Shown here in pieces: positions 17,129 through 27,295 of a stretch of 64,000 bases of DNA (position 1 is the first letter of the stretch; each line of letters opens with the position of its first letter). The position numbers were made by a program, and so were the translations under genes. The stretch comes from an uncultured Kangiella sp. (lineage in GTDB: Bacteria > Pseudomonadota > Gammaproteobacteria > Enterobacterales > Kangiellaceae). The notes beneath the pieces were generated by a model, which was given only the letters and a program-made list of their open reading frames with translations, was not told the DNA's origin and searched no databases. The stretch is taken from NCBI GenBank assembly GCA_947503345.1, contig CANNCW010000003.1, positions 186,001-250,000 on the forward strand, read 5' to 3'.

Positions 17129-19372
17129 CTAAAGCGAACCATATTTAGTACGTAAGCGTTGTCTAACCACTTCCGCAATAGTGTTGAAGGCAAAGGTAAA
17201 TATAAATAGTACAAATGCTGCCAAGAATAGAACTCGATAGTGTGACGATCCCAACTCAGATTCAGGCATTTCAACTGCAATATTGGCAGATAGGGTTCTC
17301 ATACCTTCAAAGATATTCATATCCATAATCGGCGTGTTGCCCGTTGCCATTAGTACAATCATGGTCTCACCAACCGCACGACCTAAACCAATCATCAACG
17401 CCGAGAAAATGCCTGGGCTTGCTGTTGGCAGAACTACGCGCACCATGGTTTGCCATGGGCTTGCACCTAAAGCTAATGAACCATTGGTTAAATGTTTAGG
17501 AACACTGAATACCGCATCTTCCGTAATAGAAAAGATTGTTGGGATTACAGCAAAGCCCATAGCAATACCAACCACTAGAGAGTTGCGCTGATCATAGTCA
17601 ATTCCCACCGAGTTCAACCAAGCAGGCATATTGCCATCAAATAACGCAGCTTCAAGTGGTTCACCCAACCAAAATGCTGATAAAGTGCCAATAATAATTA
17701 CTGGGAAAAGTAAGGCTGCTTGCCAACCATCAGGAATACGATGTTTGATTGAAGCTGGCGAGCGATGCCAAGCAAAACCAAAAAGAATGGTAAGTATGGG
17801 CAACATAAATAACGCTAGGATAATCCCCATCAGGTTTTCTTCAACCATTGGCGCTAACCATAAACCGGCTAAGAAACCTAAAATAACCGTTGGTAATGCT
17901 TCCATAATTTCAACAGTTGGCTTTACCATACTGCGCATTTTTGGCGCCATAAAATAAGCGGTAAAGATTGCGCCAAATATTGCTAAAGGTACTGCAAATA
18001 ACATGGCGTAAAATGCTGCTTTTAAAGTACCAAAGCTTAAAGGCACTAACGAAAACTTAGATTCAAAATCATTAGTCGAAGCTGAAGACTGCCAAGTTAC
18101 TGATGGCTCTTCATAACTTTCGTACCAAACCTCCTGCCATAATGCTGACCAAGAAATCTCTGGGTGCTCATTTTCAACATCAAATAAGTTGGTTGTACCG
18201 TCTTGCCCCAATGCTACTAATTTATTACTACGCGAATTGATAGCAATCGCGGTTAATGGCTGACCAAAATTCACCGTATCAAGGTGTCTTTCTGAAGTGG
18301 TATAGAAAACACCGACGCGGCCATTGGCATCAGCAGCAATAAATCCTTTGCGACGTTGCTCAGTAATAAGGCTAGTAATCGCAGCATCGGCTAATTCAAA
18401 ATCTCGAATTTCTGTGAATAAAAAGTTATTACCCTCTTCACGCACTGGGAACCACTGGCTAATATCACCATTCGAGTCACCGATAAGCACTGAAGTTTGG
18501 CCTAATAAGAACACGGCTTCGGTAACAGTGACGCCCTGCTCTACTACCGCTTTAGTTTCAGACAATTTCCAATCACTTCCTTTCCAGTGGTAAACCTGAG
18601 ATTGGCCATCTTCTGCAATTAGATAAAGCCAGCCAGGACCTTCAGTTGCCAATATAAATTTAGGAGAGAAGTTAAGTGGGATATTTGATGCAGAATCTTC
18701 TTCTAAAGAAAAACCATCATCAAACATATCTTCTTCAACGGTGTATAATTTAGTAAATAGCTGATTATCCACGGTTAAAGCGATAATTAATAAACCATCT
18801 TCCCATAATTTGCCGTTAATCGCTTTGATTGGACTGTCCGCTAATTCGAATGCGTCCTCACCAAACGGATACTCTAAGCTTGCGTTGATTTTACGCTTAT
18901 CGTTTGGATAAGTGATTTGATATTTCTGAGATACTAGTTTGAATGAGCCATCTTCAAAGCCAATAGCCAAAAGACCCTTAAGATCCATTTTGCTATAAGC
19001 AGTCATAGCCGAGTCTGCTTCAAGCGATTCATTCAATATAATATTGTTAGTCTCTATATCGACAAATTGCATTTGACCGTCATTATTCAGACTAAATGCA
19101 ATTTCGCCGTACTCCTCAACCCCTAAGTAAGCTACTTCAGATTGAGTCCATTGAAACTCTTTGTTTAATTCTACACTGGCCGGTTTAAAGATCGGTAAAA
19201 CCACCCAAAGCAGATAAAAACATATAAGGACAACAGCCGCAATTACCGAAAGGCCACCAGCTGCAATACCATACTTTGCCAGTAAGTCTTTGATTTTACG
19301 CCGCTTATGCTTGCCACCATGAGTTTGCTCATCTAGTAGTTTGCGAGTCTTATCTTTGATTGATGTTTCCAT
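17129..19372 (-). CDS. pstC: Phosphate ABC transporter permease PstC, enlarged form
   Basis: A 747-residue permease, more than twice the usual length. After a charged N-terminus and one helix (AAGGLSVIAAVVLICFYLLW), about residues 75-400 form an extracytoplasmic domain of short beta repeats resembling a propeller (segments such as QMQFVDIETNN and GRVGVFYTTSERHLDTV). The conserved permease domain occupies the last 330 residues, with NGSLALGASPWQTMVRVVLPTASPG as coupling motif. I chose the ATG at 19372, because the frame extending to 19450 runs through the promoter. It is the first gene of the pst-pho operon, with its Pho promoter 31-64 bp upstream. Confidence 0.93.
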   Translation of the reverse strand: METSIKDKTRKLLDEQTHGGKHKRRKIKDLLAKYGIAAGGLSVIAAVVLICFYLLWVVLPIFKPASVELNKEFQWTQSEVAYLGVEEYGEIAFSLNNDGQMQFVDIETNNIILNESLEADSAMTAYSKMDLKGLLAIGFEDGSFKLVSQKYQITYPNDKRKINASLEYPFGEDAFELADSPIKAINGKLWEDGLLIIALTVDNQLFTKLYTVEEDMFDDGFSLEEDSASNIPLNFSPKFILATEGPGWLYLIAEDGQSQVYHWKGSDWKLSETKAVVEQGVTVTEAVFLLGQTSVLIGDSNGDISQWFPVREEGNNFLFTEIRDFELADAAITSLITEQRRKGFIAADANGRVGVFYTTSERHLDTVNFGQPLTAIAINSRSNKLVALGQDGTTNLFDVENEHPEISWSALWQEVWYESYEEPSVTWQSSASTNDFESKFSLVPLSFGTLKAAFYAMLFAVPLAIFGAIFTAYFMAPKMRSMVKPTVEIMEALPTVILGFLAGLWLAPMVEENLMGIILALFMLPILTILFGFAWHRSPASIKHRIPDGWQAALLFPVIIIGTLSAFWLGEPLEAALFDGNMPAWLNSVGIDYDQRNSLVVGIAMGFAVIPTIFSITEDAVFSVPKHLTNGSLALGASPWQTMVRVVLPTASPGIFSALMIGLGRAVGETMIVLMATGNTPIMDMNIFEGMRTLSANIAVEMPESELGSSHYRVLFLAAFVLFIFTFAFNTIAEVVRQRLRTKYGSL

Positions 19373-19402
19373 AGCGCCTAGGAATAATATTAATTGAGAG
19401 CA

Positions 19403-19436
19403 ATTATAAAGAGCAAATGTGACAGTTATATTAAAC
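19403..19436 (-). promoter_or_regulatory. Pho box and -10 of the pstC operon
   Basis: On the minus strand GTTTAAT and CTGTCAC (19436-19430 and 19425-19419) are separated by four A/T bases. Exactly ten bases later is a perfect TATAAT (19408-19403). The second heptamer is a full match to the PhoB site and the first is weak. The untranslated leader would be about 25 nt. Confidence 0.75.
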
Positions 19437-19547
19437 TCTAGGCTGTTCAAGCTACCTCATAAGACAATTTATCGTTTATTAATTACACAACCCAATACTT
19501 TAAAAAAGTTGCAAGAAAACTCTCAGTTTCATCATTTTTTAGTCATT

Positions 19548-19581
19548 CTGTCATTGAAATGTCACATTTAGCCCTTACAAT
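19548..19581 (+). promoter_or_regulatory. Pho box and -10 of the porin gene
   Basis: CTGTCAT (19548-19554), four bases, then ATGTCAC (19559-19565) form a near-consensus Pho box. Ten bases downstream is TACAAT (19576-19581). The same spacing is used at pstC and pstS, so all three promoters share one geometry. The leader to the ATG at 19624 would be about 36 nt. Confidence 0.88.
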
Positions 19582-19623
19582 GCACGCCGTCTATTAAATA
19601 AAACCCTCTTTTTGGAGATGACA

Positions 19624-20754
19624 ATGAAATTGAAATTATTAGCCGTAGCTGTTGCAGCTGCAATCACTACTCCAGCGGCTTTCGCTGAAAGCAGTTCTAC
19701 TGTTAAAGCTGGTAAAGGTATCACTGTTAAAACTGGCGATACTTCATTAAACATCGGTGGCCGCATCCAGCTTGACGCTGATTGGTTCGATGGCGATGCT
19801 TTCTCAAAAGGCAACGTTTCAGGTTCTGACTCAGAAGTACGCCGTGCTCGTTTATTTGCTAAAGGCAAAATCGGTAGCGACTGGGAAGCTAAAATCCGTG
19901 CAGATTTTAAAGAAGACGGCTCTACTAAAGTTGATGAAGCTTGGGTTAAATTCAAAGGTTGGAACTTTGCCGATTTAACCATCGGTACTCACAAAGCTAA
20001 CTTTGGTTTAGAAACTCAAACTTCTTCTAAAGATATCACTGCTATTGAGCGCACTATGTCATCAAACGCTTTCGCTATTGGTAACAAAAAAGGTATCGCT
20101 TTAGGTAAAGCAAACAAAGATTATACTTGGGGCTTAGGTCTTTATGACTTAGGTGAAGAAGGTGGCAACATTGCTACTGGTTTCACTGGTCGTTTCACTT
20201 TCTCTCCAATCAATACTAAGGAAGAAGTTTTCCACATTGGCGCAGGTTTCGCCAAGCAACGTTTAGCGGGCGACGTATTCAAAAATGCTGACCAACGTTT
20301 AGAAGTTCACACTGCTGACGAAAAAGTTGGTTCTGGGTCTATTACTGGCCAAAGCTTCACAGGTTACAACTTAGAAGTTGCTTATTCAGCAGGTCCTTTC
20401 CATACTCAAGCCGAATACTTTGATGGTGAAGTAGATAATGGTGCTAACGATACTTCTATCGAAGGTTACTATGCTCAGTTTGGTTACATCATCACTGGTG
20501 AATCTCGTCCTTACAGTGGCGGTAAATTCAAACGTGTTTCTCCAAAAGGAAAAGGTGGCGCATGGGAAGTATTTGGTCGTTATAGCCAATACGAGCCAGG
20601 TCAAGACGAAGCAACAGCTTTCACTTTAGGTTTAAACTACTACGCGAACAACGCTATCCGCGTTGGTGTTAACTACATCATGGGCGACCTTGAAGAAGGT
20701 GGCGTTGATAAAGACGGTAACTCTATCGCAGTACGTTTACAGTACGTATTCTAA
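19624..20754 (+). CDS. OprP/OprO-family phosphate-selective porin
   Basis: A 376-residue outer-membrane beta-barrel protein. The signal peptide (residues 1-21) ends in AFA. The mature part opens with GKGITVKTGDTSLNIGGRIQLDADWF, typical of the OprP/O group, continues with alternating polar and aromatic strands, and ends in an aromatic residue (LQYVF), the barrel-insertion signal. OprP-type porins let phosphate or polyphosphate cross the outer membrane; the Pho promoter in front and divergent pstC support this. The ATG at 19624 is preceded by GGAG; an upstream TTG at 19612 is not needed. A strong terminator follows. Confidence 0.9.
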   Translation: MKLKLLAVAVAAAITTPAAFAESSSTVKAGKGITVKTGDTSLNIGGRIQLDADWFDGDAFSKGNVSGSDSEVRRARLFAKGKIGSDWEAKIRADFKEDGSTKVDEAWVKFKGWNFADLTIGTHKANFGLETQTSSKDITAIERTMSSNAFAIGNKKGIALGKANKDYTWGLGLYDLGEEGGNIATGFTGRFTFSPINTKEEVFHIGAGFAKQRLAGDVFKNADQRLEVHTADEKVGSGSITGQSFTGYNLEVAYSAGPFHTQAEYFDGEVDNGANDTSIEGYYAQFGYIITGESRPYSGGKFKRVSPKGKGGAWEVFGRYSQYEPGQDEATAFTLGLNYYANNAIRVGVNYIMGDLEEGGVDKDGNSIAVRLQYVF

Positions 20755-20778
20755 TTTTATTTAGAATCTAGTTACTTT

Positions 20779-20806
20779 AAAAGGTGCTCTTTGAGCACCT
20801 TTTTTG
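20779..20806 (+). terminator. Intrinsic terminator of the porin gene
   Basis: Arms AAAAGGTGCTC (20779-20789) and GAGCACCTTTT (20793-20803) make an 11-bp stem with a 3-nt loop, running into TTTTTT. Confidence 0.92.
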
Positions 20807-20859
20807 TTTTCTCTAGAAAATCAGCTAAGATAAGTCCAATACCACCAGAACAATAGCTT

Positions 20860-21936
20860 ATGGACATCATTAGTAATTTTTTTAATAACTTCAGTTGGGG
20901 GCAATTAATCGCACCCACCGTGACTTTAGTGCTTGGCATTGTTTTTTACCGGCTACTACAAAGCTTCTTTAAAGCTCGTGAAAAGCGCAATAATAATGCA
21001 GTATTACAGCGCCAAATAATCAACTTCATTTTTATCTTATTCTTGGTAATTGCATTTGTCCTAGCATTGCCCATTAAAGATAGCTTGCAAGGACAAATCA
21101 TTGGCCTTATAGGTATATTACTATCAGCTTCCATAGCACTTAGTTCCACCACTTTTCTTGGCAACTTAATGGCTGGCATTTGGTTACGCTCGGTCAAAAA
21201 CTTTCGTGTTGGTGATTTGGTAGAAATTGGTGAACACTTCGGTAGAATTACCACACGTGGTTTATTACATATTGAACTACAGAATCGTGAGCGTGATTTG
21301 GTGACACTGCCCAATATGTACCTAGTTCAAAATCCCGTAACTGTTATGCATAATGATGGAACCATTGTTTCTACTGAGATTTCCTTGGGCTACGACGTTG
21401 ATCACAGTATTATTGAGCCGTTGTTGATTCATGCAGTTGAAGATGCCGGGTTAGAAAACCCCTTTGTTTATATTGAATCCCTCGGCGACTTTTCAATTGT
21501 ATATAAAGTCCATGGCCTAGTTAAAGAAATTAATACCATGTTATCGGCACGCTCTAAACTTAACGGCTGTGTTTTAGATGCCATCCATAAGGCAGGTGTT
21601 GAAATTGTCTCGCCAAGCTTTATGAATCAGCGTCAAGTTAATGAGCAAACATTTATTCCAACTCAACGCGTACAGAAAGATAAATCGGTAATCGCTCCTG
21701 AAGATGTGATTTTTGATAAAGCAGAGCGCGCAGAAAAGCTTGACGATTTACGTAAAAAAGCACAGGACTTGGATAAAGAAATAGCACAGCTTAGAAATTC
21801 CCTTAAAGAATCAACTGACTCTGAAAGTGATAAAATCCAGGCAAATATTGATAAACTAAAAGAGCGCCAAGCTAAAATGCATGAATATGTAAAAAATAAA
21901 GAAAAAGAAGTCTTAAAGGAAGGAAAGGACGATTAA
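20860..21936 (+). CDS. MscS-family mechanosensitive ion channel
   Basis: A 358-residue small-conductance channel-type protein. Three hydrophobic segments (about residues 14-35, 50-68 and 75-100) precede the MscS pore helix, here GIWLRSVKNFRVGDLVEIGEHFG entering the beta domain (GRITTRGLLHIELQNRERDLVTLPN). The C-terminal 80 residues are a highly charged coiled coil (EKLDDLRKKAQDLDKEIAQLR), an addition not present in E. coli MscS. Gating substrate and threshold are unknown. The stop codon lies inside the loop of its own terminator hairpin. Confidence 0.88.
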   Translation: MDIISNFFNNFSWGQLIAPTVTLVLGIVFYRLLQSFFKAREKRNNNAVLQRQIINFIFILFLVIAFVLALPIKDSLQGQIIGLIGILLSASIALSSTTFLGNLMAGIWLRSVKNFRVGDLVEIGEHFGRITTRGLLHIELQNRERDLVTLPNMYLVQNPVTVMHNDGTIVSTEISLGYDVDHSIIEPLLIHAVEDAGLENPFVYIESLGDFSIVYKVHGLVKEINTMLSARSKLNGCVLDAIHKAGVEIVSPSFMNQRQVNEQTFIPTQRVQKDKSVIAPEDVIFDKAERAEKLDDLRKKAQDLDKEIAQLRNSLKESTDSESDKIQANIDKLKERQAKMHEYVKNKEKEVLKEGKDD

Positions 21937-21949
21937 CTCGTCCTTTTTT
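21924..21949 (+). terminator. Intrinsic terminator overlapping the end of the MscS gene
   Basis: AAAGGACGA (21924-21932) pairs with TCGTCCTTT (21938-21946) across a loop containing the TAA stop, followed by T-rich sequence. The last codons of the gene thus form the 5' arm. Confidence 0.8.
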
Positions 21950-21976
21950 ATTAATGACGTCTTTCTTAGATTACTG

Positions 21977-22618
21977 CTAATAATACACAGCTGAAAGTGC
22001 AATCAAGCATTGCGCTGTATAATAGCTAGTCATGACATAAAGTTGACCATATTTAACAGGCTTTACGAATTTACGCCATGCTAATATCCCATCAGAAATG
22101 GCAAATAAAACGGCACCAAGCAATGCATAACTTGCCATAATAGACATTTCCACTAAAAACAAAGCTACTGCTAAATACAGCATGCTACTTATAGCTATAA
22201 AGTAAGCGACTACTGGCCATCGATACTTTCCTAAATGTTTCCAAAGAATCAGCAAATAGATACCACCAATCGGCAGTACAAACATCGCAAGCCAATAAAT
22301 ATCATTACCCTGTAGGGATTGCCAAAATGCATAAATATAGAATAAATGGGCAATTAAAAAACTAATTAATCCTGGAATGAATTTCTGCGGCCTTAACATC
22401 AAAAAGATATCGCCCAACAAAGAAAACAAAAGACCAAATAAAACCCATTGGATATATGCAATCTCTAGGTCTGAATAAAATATCACCATGACGATGATAA
22501 TCAGGATTGTTAAAGGCTTAAAGATATAGGTTAAAGACCACTTCTGTTTTAAATCGGAAAGGATATGGGCGAAGCCTGAGATGGCAATAGCTACGAATAA
22601 TATTTGAAGCATAATCAT
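21977..22618 (-). CDS. Lysoplasmalogenase (YhhN/TMEM86 family)
   Basis: A 213-residue integral membrane protein with about eight helices. YhhN-type motifs are seen: FKPLTILIIIVMV near residue 33, GLLFSLLGDIFLML around residue 65 with the conserved Asp, LISFLIAHLFYIYAF, and LLGAVLFAISDGILAWRKF with a second Asp near the end. The eukaryotic relatives cleave lysoplasmalogen; bacterial substrates are uncertain. Start at 22618, or two codons later at 22612; neither has a clear ribosome site. It stands alone between two terminators. Confidence 0.85.
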   Translation of the reverse strand: MIMLQILFVAIAISGFAHILSDLKQKWSLTYIFKPLTILIIIVMVIFYSDLEIAYIQWVLFGLLFSLLGDIFLMLRPQKFIPGLISFLIAHLFYIYAFWQSLQGNDIYWLAMFVLPIGGIYLLILWKHLGKYRWPVVAYFIAISSMLYLAVALFLVEMSIMASYALLGAVLFAISDGILAWRKFVKPVKYGQLYVMTSYYTAQCLIALSAVYY

Positions 22619-22622
22619 CTAC

Positions 22623-22648
22623 AAAAAAGCGACCCTAAGGTCGCTTTT
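22623..22648 (-). terminator. Intrinsic terminator of the BI-1 gene
   Basis: AAAAGCGACC (22625-22634) pairs with GGTCGCTTTT (22639-22648), loop 4 nt, followed on the minus strand by a run of T. It lies 15 bp after the BI-1 stop. Confidence 0.88.
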
Positions 22649-22663
22649 AAAATTTAACCTAAA

Positions 22664-23380
22664 TTAATCTTCGCCGAACGCCATAAACAAACGCAATACG
22701 TAGATAAACATCATTGCAATACTTGAGAACAAGTGAATAGATGCTGAAACGTATTTATCTTCAGGGAAGTGGTGAATAATATTCGATGTATCGTAAAGGA
22801 TTGATGCGCCAGATACGCCAATCATTATAACACTAAACCATATTCCTAGATTATAACCAAAAATCATTCCGCCAACGATGGCAATGATTGCTAAGCCGAA
22901 ACCCCACATAACAATTCCTCGCAAGAAAGAAAAATCTTTACGAGTAAAAAAGGCGATAGCGGTCAAAACTGCAGAGCCTACTAATGTTACCCCTGCGGCG
23001 CTTTCTATCATTCCGGGAGCTTTAAGAGTTGCAACAAACAAAATTGGTGAGAAAAAGACTGCATACAAAGCCGTGAAGATCACCAAATTCATATACTGAA
23101 CTGCTTTAGAGTCACTAGTACCTGCAAAGCGAGAAGCGAACCAACCGATACCTACGAAAGCCGCAACCATGCCAATCTGGCCCATAGTGCCAAATGACCA
23201 CATAAATGACGCAATTTTCTCAGAAAGCCCAGATTGATATAAATAAACACTAATAAGAGTGAAAGCAACAATTGCTCCTAATAAGTGGTTATAGGTTTTA
23301 GTGATAAAAGCACTACGACGATCGACACTCACACGACTGACTGGCGTGCGATAAGCATCATTAACTTCTTCATAACTCAT
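22664..23380 (-). CDS. Bax inhibitor-1/YccA family membrane protein
   Basis: A 238-residue protein with a polar N-terminus (about 30 residues) and seven membrane helices. The family marks are SKAVQYMNLVIFTALYAVFF and, in the C-terminal part, the conserved Asp region ILYDTSNIIHHFPEDKYVSASIHLF. Bacterial relatives (YccA, YbhL, BsYetJ) are membrane proteins linked to FtsH proteolysis control or pH-dependent calcium leak. The exact role here cannot be read. The ATG at 23380 follows a good AGGAG. Monocistronic, with its own terminator. Confidence 0.9.
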   Translation of the reverse strand: MSYEEVNDAYRTPVSRVSVDRRSAFITKTYNHLLGAIVAFTLISVYLYQSGLSEKIASFMWSFGTMGQIGMVAAFVGIGWFASRFAGTSDSKAVQYMNLVIFTALYAVFFSPILFVATLKAPGMIESAAGVTLVGSAVLTAIAFFTRKDFSFLRGIVMWGFGLAIIAIVGGMIFGYNLGIWFSVIMIGVSGASILYDTSNIIHHFPEDKYVSASIHLFSSIAMMFIYVLRLFMAFGED

Positions 23381-23462
23381 AGTTATAACTCCTTGGTTTA
23401 CTTATATTCTAATATAAGGATTATTATAGTTTATTCAATTCTCAAAAGACTAATTCCGTACA

Positions 23463-23927
23463 CTAGAACGGAATATCATCATCAAAGTCATCATCAATCG
23501 GTGGTGCAGCTGGAGCTTGCTGTTGTGGTTTTTGTGGAGCTGAACCTTGTCCACCAAAAGCGGCTTCTCCACCACCTTGACGGCCACCTAACATTTGCAT
23601 AACGCCATTAAAGTCTAATACTACTTCGGTTGTATAGCGATCTGCACCAGATTGATCTTGCCATTTACGGGTTTGTAATTTGCCTTCTAAGTAGACTTGA
23701 GAGCCTTTACGTAAATACTCGCCCGCAATTTCTGCAAGCTTTCCAAAAATGACTACACGATGCCATTCAGTTTTCTCTTGAGGTTGACCAGTGTTTTTAT
23801 CTTTCCACGTTTCCGAAGTTGCAACGGTGATATTCGCAATAGCGCGCCCATCTGGTGTATACCTAACTTCAGGGTCTTTACCTAAATTACCCACTAAAAT
23901 GACTTTATTTACGCCACGACTGGCCAT
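23463..23927 (-). CDS. ssb: Single-stranded DNA-binding protein SSB
   Basis: A 154-residue SSB. The N-terminal OB fold (about residues 1-110) includes [57 protein letters not shown] and [14 protein letters not shown] Gly/Gln/Pro-rich linker follows and the tail ends in the acidic DDDIPF that recruits repair and replication proteins. It is divergent from uvrA, the arrangement known in E. coli. The ATG has a GGAGG site. I looked for a LexA box between the genes and found none. Confidence 0.97.
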   Translation of the reverse strand: MASRGVNKVILVGNLGKDPEVRYTPDGRAIANITVATSETWKDKNTGQPQEKTEWHRVVIFGKLAEIAGEYLRKGSQVYLEGKLQTRKWQDQSGADRYTTEVVLDFNGVMQMLGGRQGGGEAAFGGQGSAPQKPQQQAPAAPPIDDDFDDDIPF

Positions 23928-24252
23928 ACTGCCTCCAATTTCTCTTATTTTTCAGGTGTTTACAGAATAAACAAAAAACACCCAATAGCTTTATTCAATT
24001 TCAATCGCACTATCATAGCTACTTTTTCTTGTGAAAGGTAGCATTGTTTGGCTTGCTTTAAACTATTCTCTTGGAGGCACAAAGTCTGTACTCCATATCT
24101 GAATTAGCCAAGGAAATATCCACGATCTCTGTAATCCAGCATTAAAGAAAAATCGTTTTCAGTTTCCGTCTTAAAACAAAAAAGGTTATAGTTACGGGTT
24201 CGTTTTCCGCTCCCATTTTGGAGCTATTAACTACTTATATTGGTCATAATTC
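23928..24252. other. ssb-uvrA divergent intergenic region
   Basis: 325 bp without a gene. It must hold the ssb and uvrA promoters. I see no CTGT-N8-ACAG LexA-type palindrome, no tRNA and no stable terminator hairpin. A short CTCCCATTTTGGAG inverted repeat (24211-24224) lies 28 bp before the uvrA start and is too weak to interpret. Confidence 0.5.
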
Positions 24253-27078
24253 ATGGATTCCATTGAGATTCGCGGCGCTAAAACTCATAACTTAAAAAAT
24301 GTCGATTTAACTCTTCCTCGCGATAAGTTAATTGTTATTACTGGTTTATCAGGCTCTGGAAAATCTTCACTTGCCTTCGATACCTTGTATGCGGAAGGAC
24401 AACGTCGATACGTAGAATCATTATCTGCTTATGCCCGTCAATTTTTATCCTTAATGGAAAAGCCTGATGTTGATCATATCGAAGGCTTATCTCCAGCTAT
24501 ATCTATTGAACAAAAGTCGACGTCCCATAATCCGCGTTCAACGGTTGGAACCATTACCGAAATTTATGATTACCTGCGTCTTTTATTCGCCCGGGTTGGA
24601 ACGCCTCATTGCCCTACTCATCATTTACCTTTGGAAGCGCAAACCGTTTCACAGATGGTGGACTTGGTATTAGAGCAACCTGAAGGCTCGAAACTGATGT
24701 TGCTTTCGCCAGTGGTACAAAACCGCAAAGGCGAACATATTCAGCTTATCCAAGAATTACAAGCTAAAGGCTTTGTGCGTGCTCGAATTAACGGTAAAGT
24801 TTACGACTTGACCGAAGCGCCAGCACTAGAACTACACAAGAAGCACACCATTGAAGTTATCGTTGATCGTTTTAAAGTTAAGGAAGGATTGCAACAACGT
24901 TTAGCTGAGTCATTTGAAACTGCGCTAGAATTAGCCGATGGAATCGCTCGCGTAGCATCTATGGATGAAGACCCTAAGTTTGAAGAGTTAGTCTTCTCCG
25001 CAAAATACGCCTGCCCCACATGTGGCCATTCGATTCCTGAGTTAGAACCTAGAATTTTTTCTTTCAATAACCCTGCTGGTGCCTGCCAAACTTGCGATGG
25101 GCTAGGTGTGGATCAGTTTTTCGATCCCGAAAAAATTATTACTAATGATGAAGTATCTTTAGCGGGTGGAGCCATTCGTGGTTGGGATCGTCGCAATGTT
25201 TATTATTTCCACATGTTGACTTCATTAGCCAAACATTATGATTTCGACATCGAAGCTCCTTGGTCGTCATTAACTAAGAAAATCCAAAAAGTGATTTTAT
25301 TTGGTAGTGGCCGTACAGAAATCGAATTCGAATACAACAATGACAAAGGCGCAGTTTACCGTCGCACTCATACCTTCGAAGGTATTATTCCAAACATGAA
25401 GCGTCGTTTTCACGAAACCGAATCCGGAGCAGTCCGTGAAGACCTTTTAAAGTATATGACCACTCAATCTTGTGAAGATTGTGATGGTACTCGTTTAAAT
25501 GAAGACTCAAGAAACGTATTCATTGAAAACACAGCAATTCATCAAGTGACTCGCTGGTCAATTGAAGAAGCCTTTGAATATTTTGGAAAATTATCATTGC
25601 CAGGAAAACGCGGTGAAATCGCAGCCAAAGTGTTAAAAGAAATTGGCGACCGTTTAAGCTTCTTAGTCAATGTTGGCCTTGATTACCTAACCATGGAGCG
25701 AAGCGCCGATACTCTTTCTGGCGGTGAAGCGCAGCGTATTCGTCTAGCGAGCCAAATTGGCGCAGGCTTGGTCGGCGTTATGTATATTCTAGATGAGCCT
25801 TCGATTGGTTTGCATCAACGAGATAACGATCGTTTATTGAAAACTTTGACCCATCTGCGCGACTTGGGTAACACCGTAATCGTGGTAGAGCATGATGAGG
25901 ATGCCATTCGAGCGGCAGACTTTATTGTAGATATAGGTCCCGGCGCAGGTGTGCATGGTGGTGAAGTGGTCGGCAAAGGCTCTTTAGCCCAAATCAAAAA
26001 GAACAAAAATTCATTAACCGCTCAGTATCTCACCGGCGCAAAAGAAATCTCGGTACCAGGTGAACGAACAACTGTTGATAAAGACAAAACCATTCAAGTC
26101 ACTGGCGCAGAAGGTAACAACTTAAATAAAGTGAATTTAGAAATCCCTGTGGGTTTAATGACCTGTGTAACGGGTGTTTCTGGCTCGGGCAAATCGACTT
26201 TAATTAACGATACACTTTACCCAGTGGTCGCCAAAACTTTAAACCGTTCAAGCTTACAATCTAAAAAGCATGAATCAGTTACTGGTTTAGAGCATATCGA
26301 CAAAGTGGTTGATATCGATCAAAGCCCCATCGGTAGAACTCCACGTTCAAATCCTGCTACCTATACCGGCATTTTCACGCCAGTACGGGAATTATTTGCA
26401 GGAACCCAAGAATCACGTGCTCGAGGTTACAAGCCTGGTCGTTTCAGTTTCAATGTGAAAGGTGGTCGCTGTGAAGCTTGTCAGGGCGATGGCGTCATAA
26501 AAGTTGAAATGCACTTCTTACCAGACGTCTACGTTGCCTGTGATGTGTGTAAAGGCAAACGTTATAACCGCGAAACCTTGGAAATCACCTATAAAGGCAA
26601 AAATATTCACGAAGTTTTAGATTTAACCGTAGAAGATGCGCGTGAATATTTTGATGCTATTCCCGTCATTGCTAGAAAACTGCAAACCCTAATTGATGTA
26701 GGCCTTTCCTATATCAAATTAGGCCAAGCAGCCACTACTCTTTCTGGCGGTGAAGCCCAAAGGGTCAAGCTTTCACGCGAGTTATCCAAACGTGATACAG
26801 GCAAAACTTTATACATCTTGGATGAGCCAACCACAGGATTACATTTCCATGACGTTCATCAACTGCTCAAAGTCTTGCACCGCCTACGCGACCAAGGCAA
26901 CACCTTAATCGTCATTGAACATAATTTAGATGTTATAAAAACAGCTGACTGGATCGTAGACCTAGGTCCTGAAGGTGGTAGCAAAGGCGGTAACATCATT
27001 GCCACGGGAACTCCTGAAAAGGTCGCCAAAACCAAAGGCTCCTTTACTGGGAAGTACCTAAAACCTTTATTGGTATAA
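24253..27078 (+). CDS. uvrA: Excinuclease ABC subunit UvrA
   Basis: A 941-residue UvrA of normal length. It has two ABC ATPase modules, each split by zinc-binding or signature insertions. First Walker [10 protein letters not shown] (about residue 31). First zinc site: [19 protein letters not shown] with CQTCDG. First signature: [16 protein letters not shown]. Second Walker [10 protein letters not shown] (about residue 640). Second zinc site: [11 protein letters not shown] and CDVCKG. Second signature: [15 protein letters not shown], with Walker [16 protein letters not shown]. It scans DNA for bulky lesions with UvrB. Transcribed alone; an imperfect terminator hairpin follows. Confidence 0.98.
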   Translation: MDSIEIRGAKTHNLKNVDLTLPRDKLIVITGLSGSGKSSLAFDTLYAEGQRRYVESLSAYARQFLSLMEKPDVDHIEGLSPAISIEQKSTSHNPRSTVGTITEIYDYLRLLFARVGTPHCPTHHLPLEAQTVSQMVDLVLEQPEGSKLMLLSPVVQNRKGEHIQLIQELQAKGFVRARINGKVYDLTEAPALELHKKHTIEVIVDRFKVKEGLQQRLAESFETALELADGIARVASMDEDPKFEELVFSAKYACPTCGHSIPELEPRIFSFNNPAGACQTCDGLGVDQFFDPEKIITNDEVSLAGGAIRGWDRRNVYYFHMLTSLAKHYDFDIEAPWSSLTKKIQKVILFGSGRTEIEFEYNNDKGAVYRRTHTFEGIIPNMKRRFHETESGAVREDLLKYMTTQSCEDCDGTRLNEDSRNVFIENTAIHQVTRWSIEEAFEYFGKLSLPGKRGEIAAKVLKEIGDRLSFLVNVGLDYLTMERSADTLSGGEAQRIRLASQIGAGLVGVMYILDEPSIGLHQRDNDRLLKTLTHLRDLGNTVIVVEHDEDAIRAADFIVDIGPGAGVHGGEVVGKGSLAQIKKNKNSLTAQYLTGAKEISVPGERTTVDKDKTIQVTGAEGNNLNKVNLEIPVGLMTCVTGVSGSGKSTLINDTLYPVVAKTLNRSSLQSKKHESVTGLEHIDKVVDIDQSPIGRTPRSNPATYTGIFTPVRELFAGTQESRARGYKPGRFSFNVKGGRCEACQGDGVIKVEMHFLPDVYVACDVCKGKRYNRETLEITYKGKNIHEVLDLTVEDAREYFDAIPVIARKLQTLIDVGLSYIKLGQAATTLSGGEAQRVKLSRELSKRDTGKTLYILDEPTTGLHFHDVHQLLKVLHRLRDQGNTLIVIEHNLDVIKTADWIVDLGPEGGSKGGNIIATGTPEKVAKTKGSFTGKYLKPLLV

Positions 27079-27083
27079 AAGTG

Positions 27084-27130
27084 CTAGGTCAAAGAGGGTT
27101 GTTTGACTTCTTTGGCCTAGACCGATTTTT
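27084..27130 (+). terminator. Probable terminator of uvrA
   Basis: CTAGGTCAAAGA (27084-27095) pairs with TCTTTGGCCTAG (27109-27120) with one G-U wobble and a 13-nt loop. A T-run (27126-27130) follows after five bases. Confidence 0.6.
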
Positions 27131-27295
27131 AATATACAAACCTTCCAAAACTACCCCCTCTTTATTTTCATCAACTTATCTAAAGATTGGGTAAATATTT
27201 ATATCTCGTTACATTTTCACATTGAGTCTTGCCTAAGATATTGGTAGAAAGTGTGTTGGACATTTTTTTACTACTCAATTAATAACGGGGACATT

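Noticed and set aside
23928..24252. LexA (SOS) box between ssb and uvrA
   Set aside because: E. coli has one there, but no CTGT-N8-ACAG palindrome is present here. The closest string (CTGTACTCCATATCTG) is not symmetrical.
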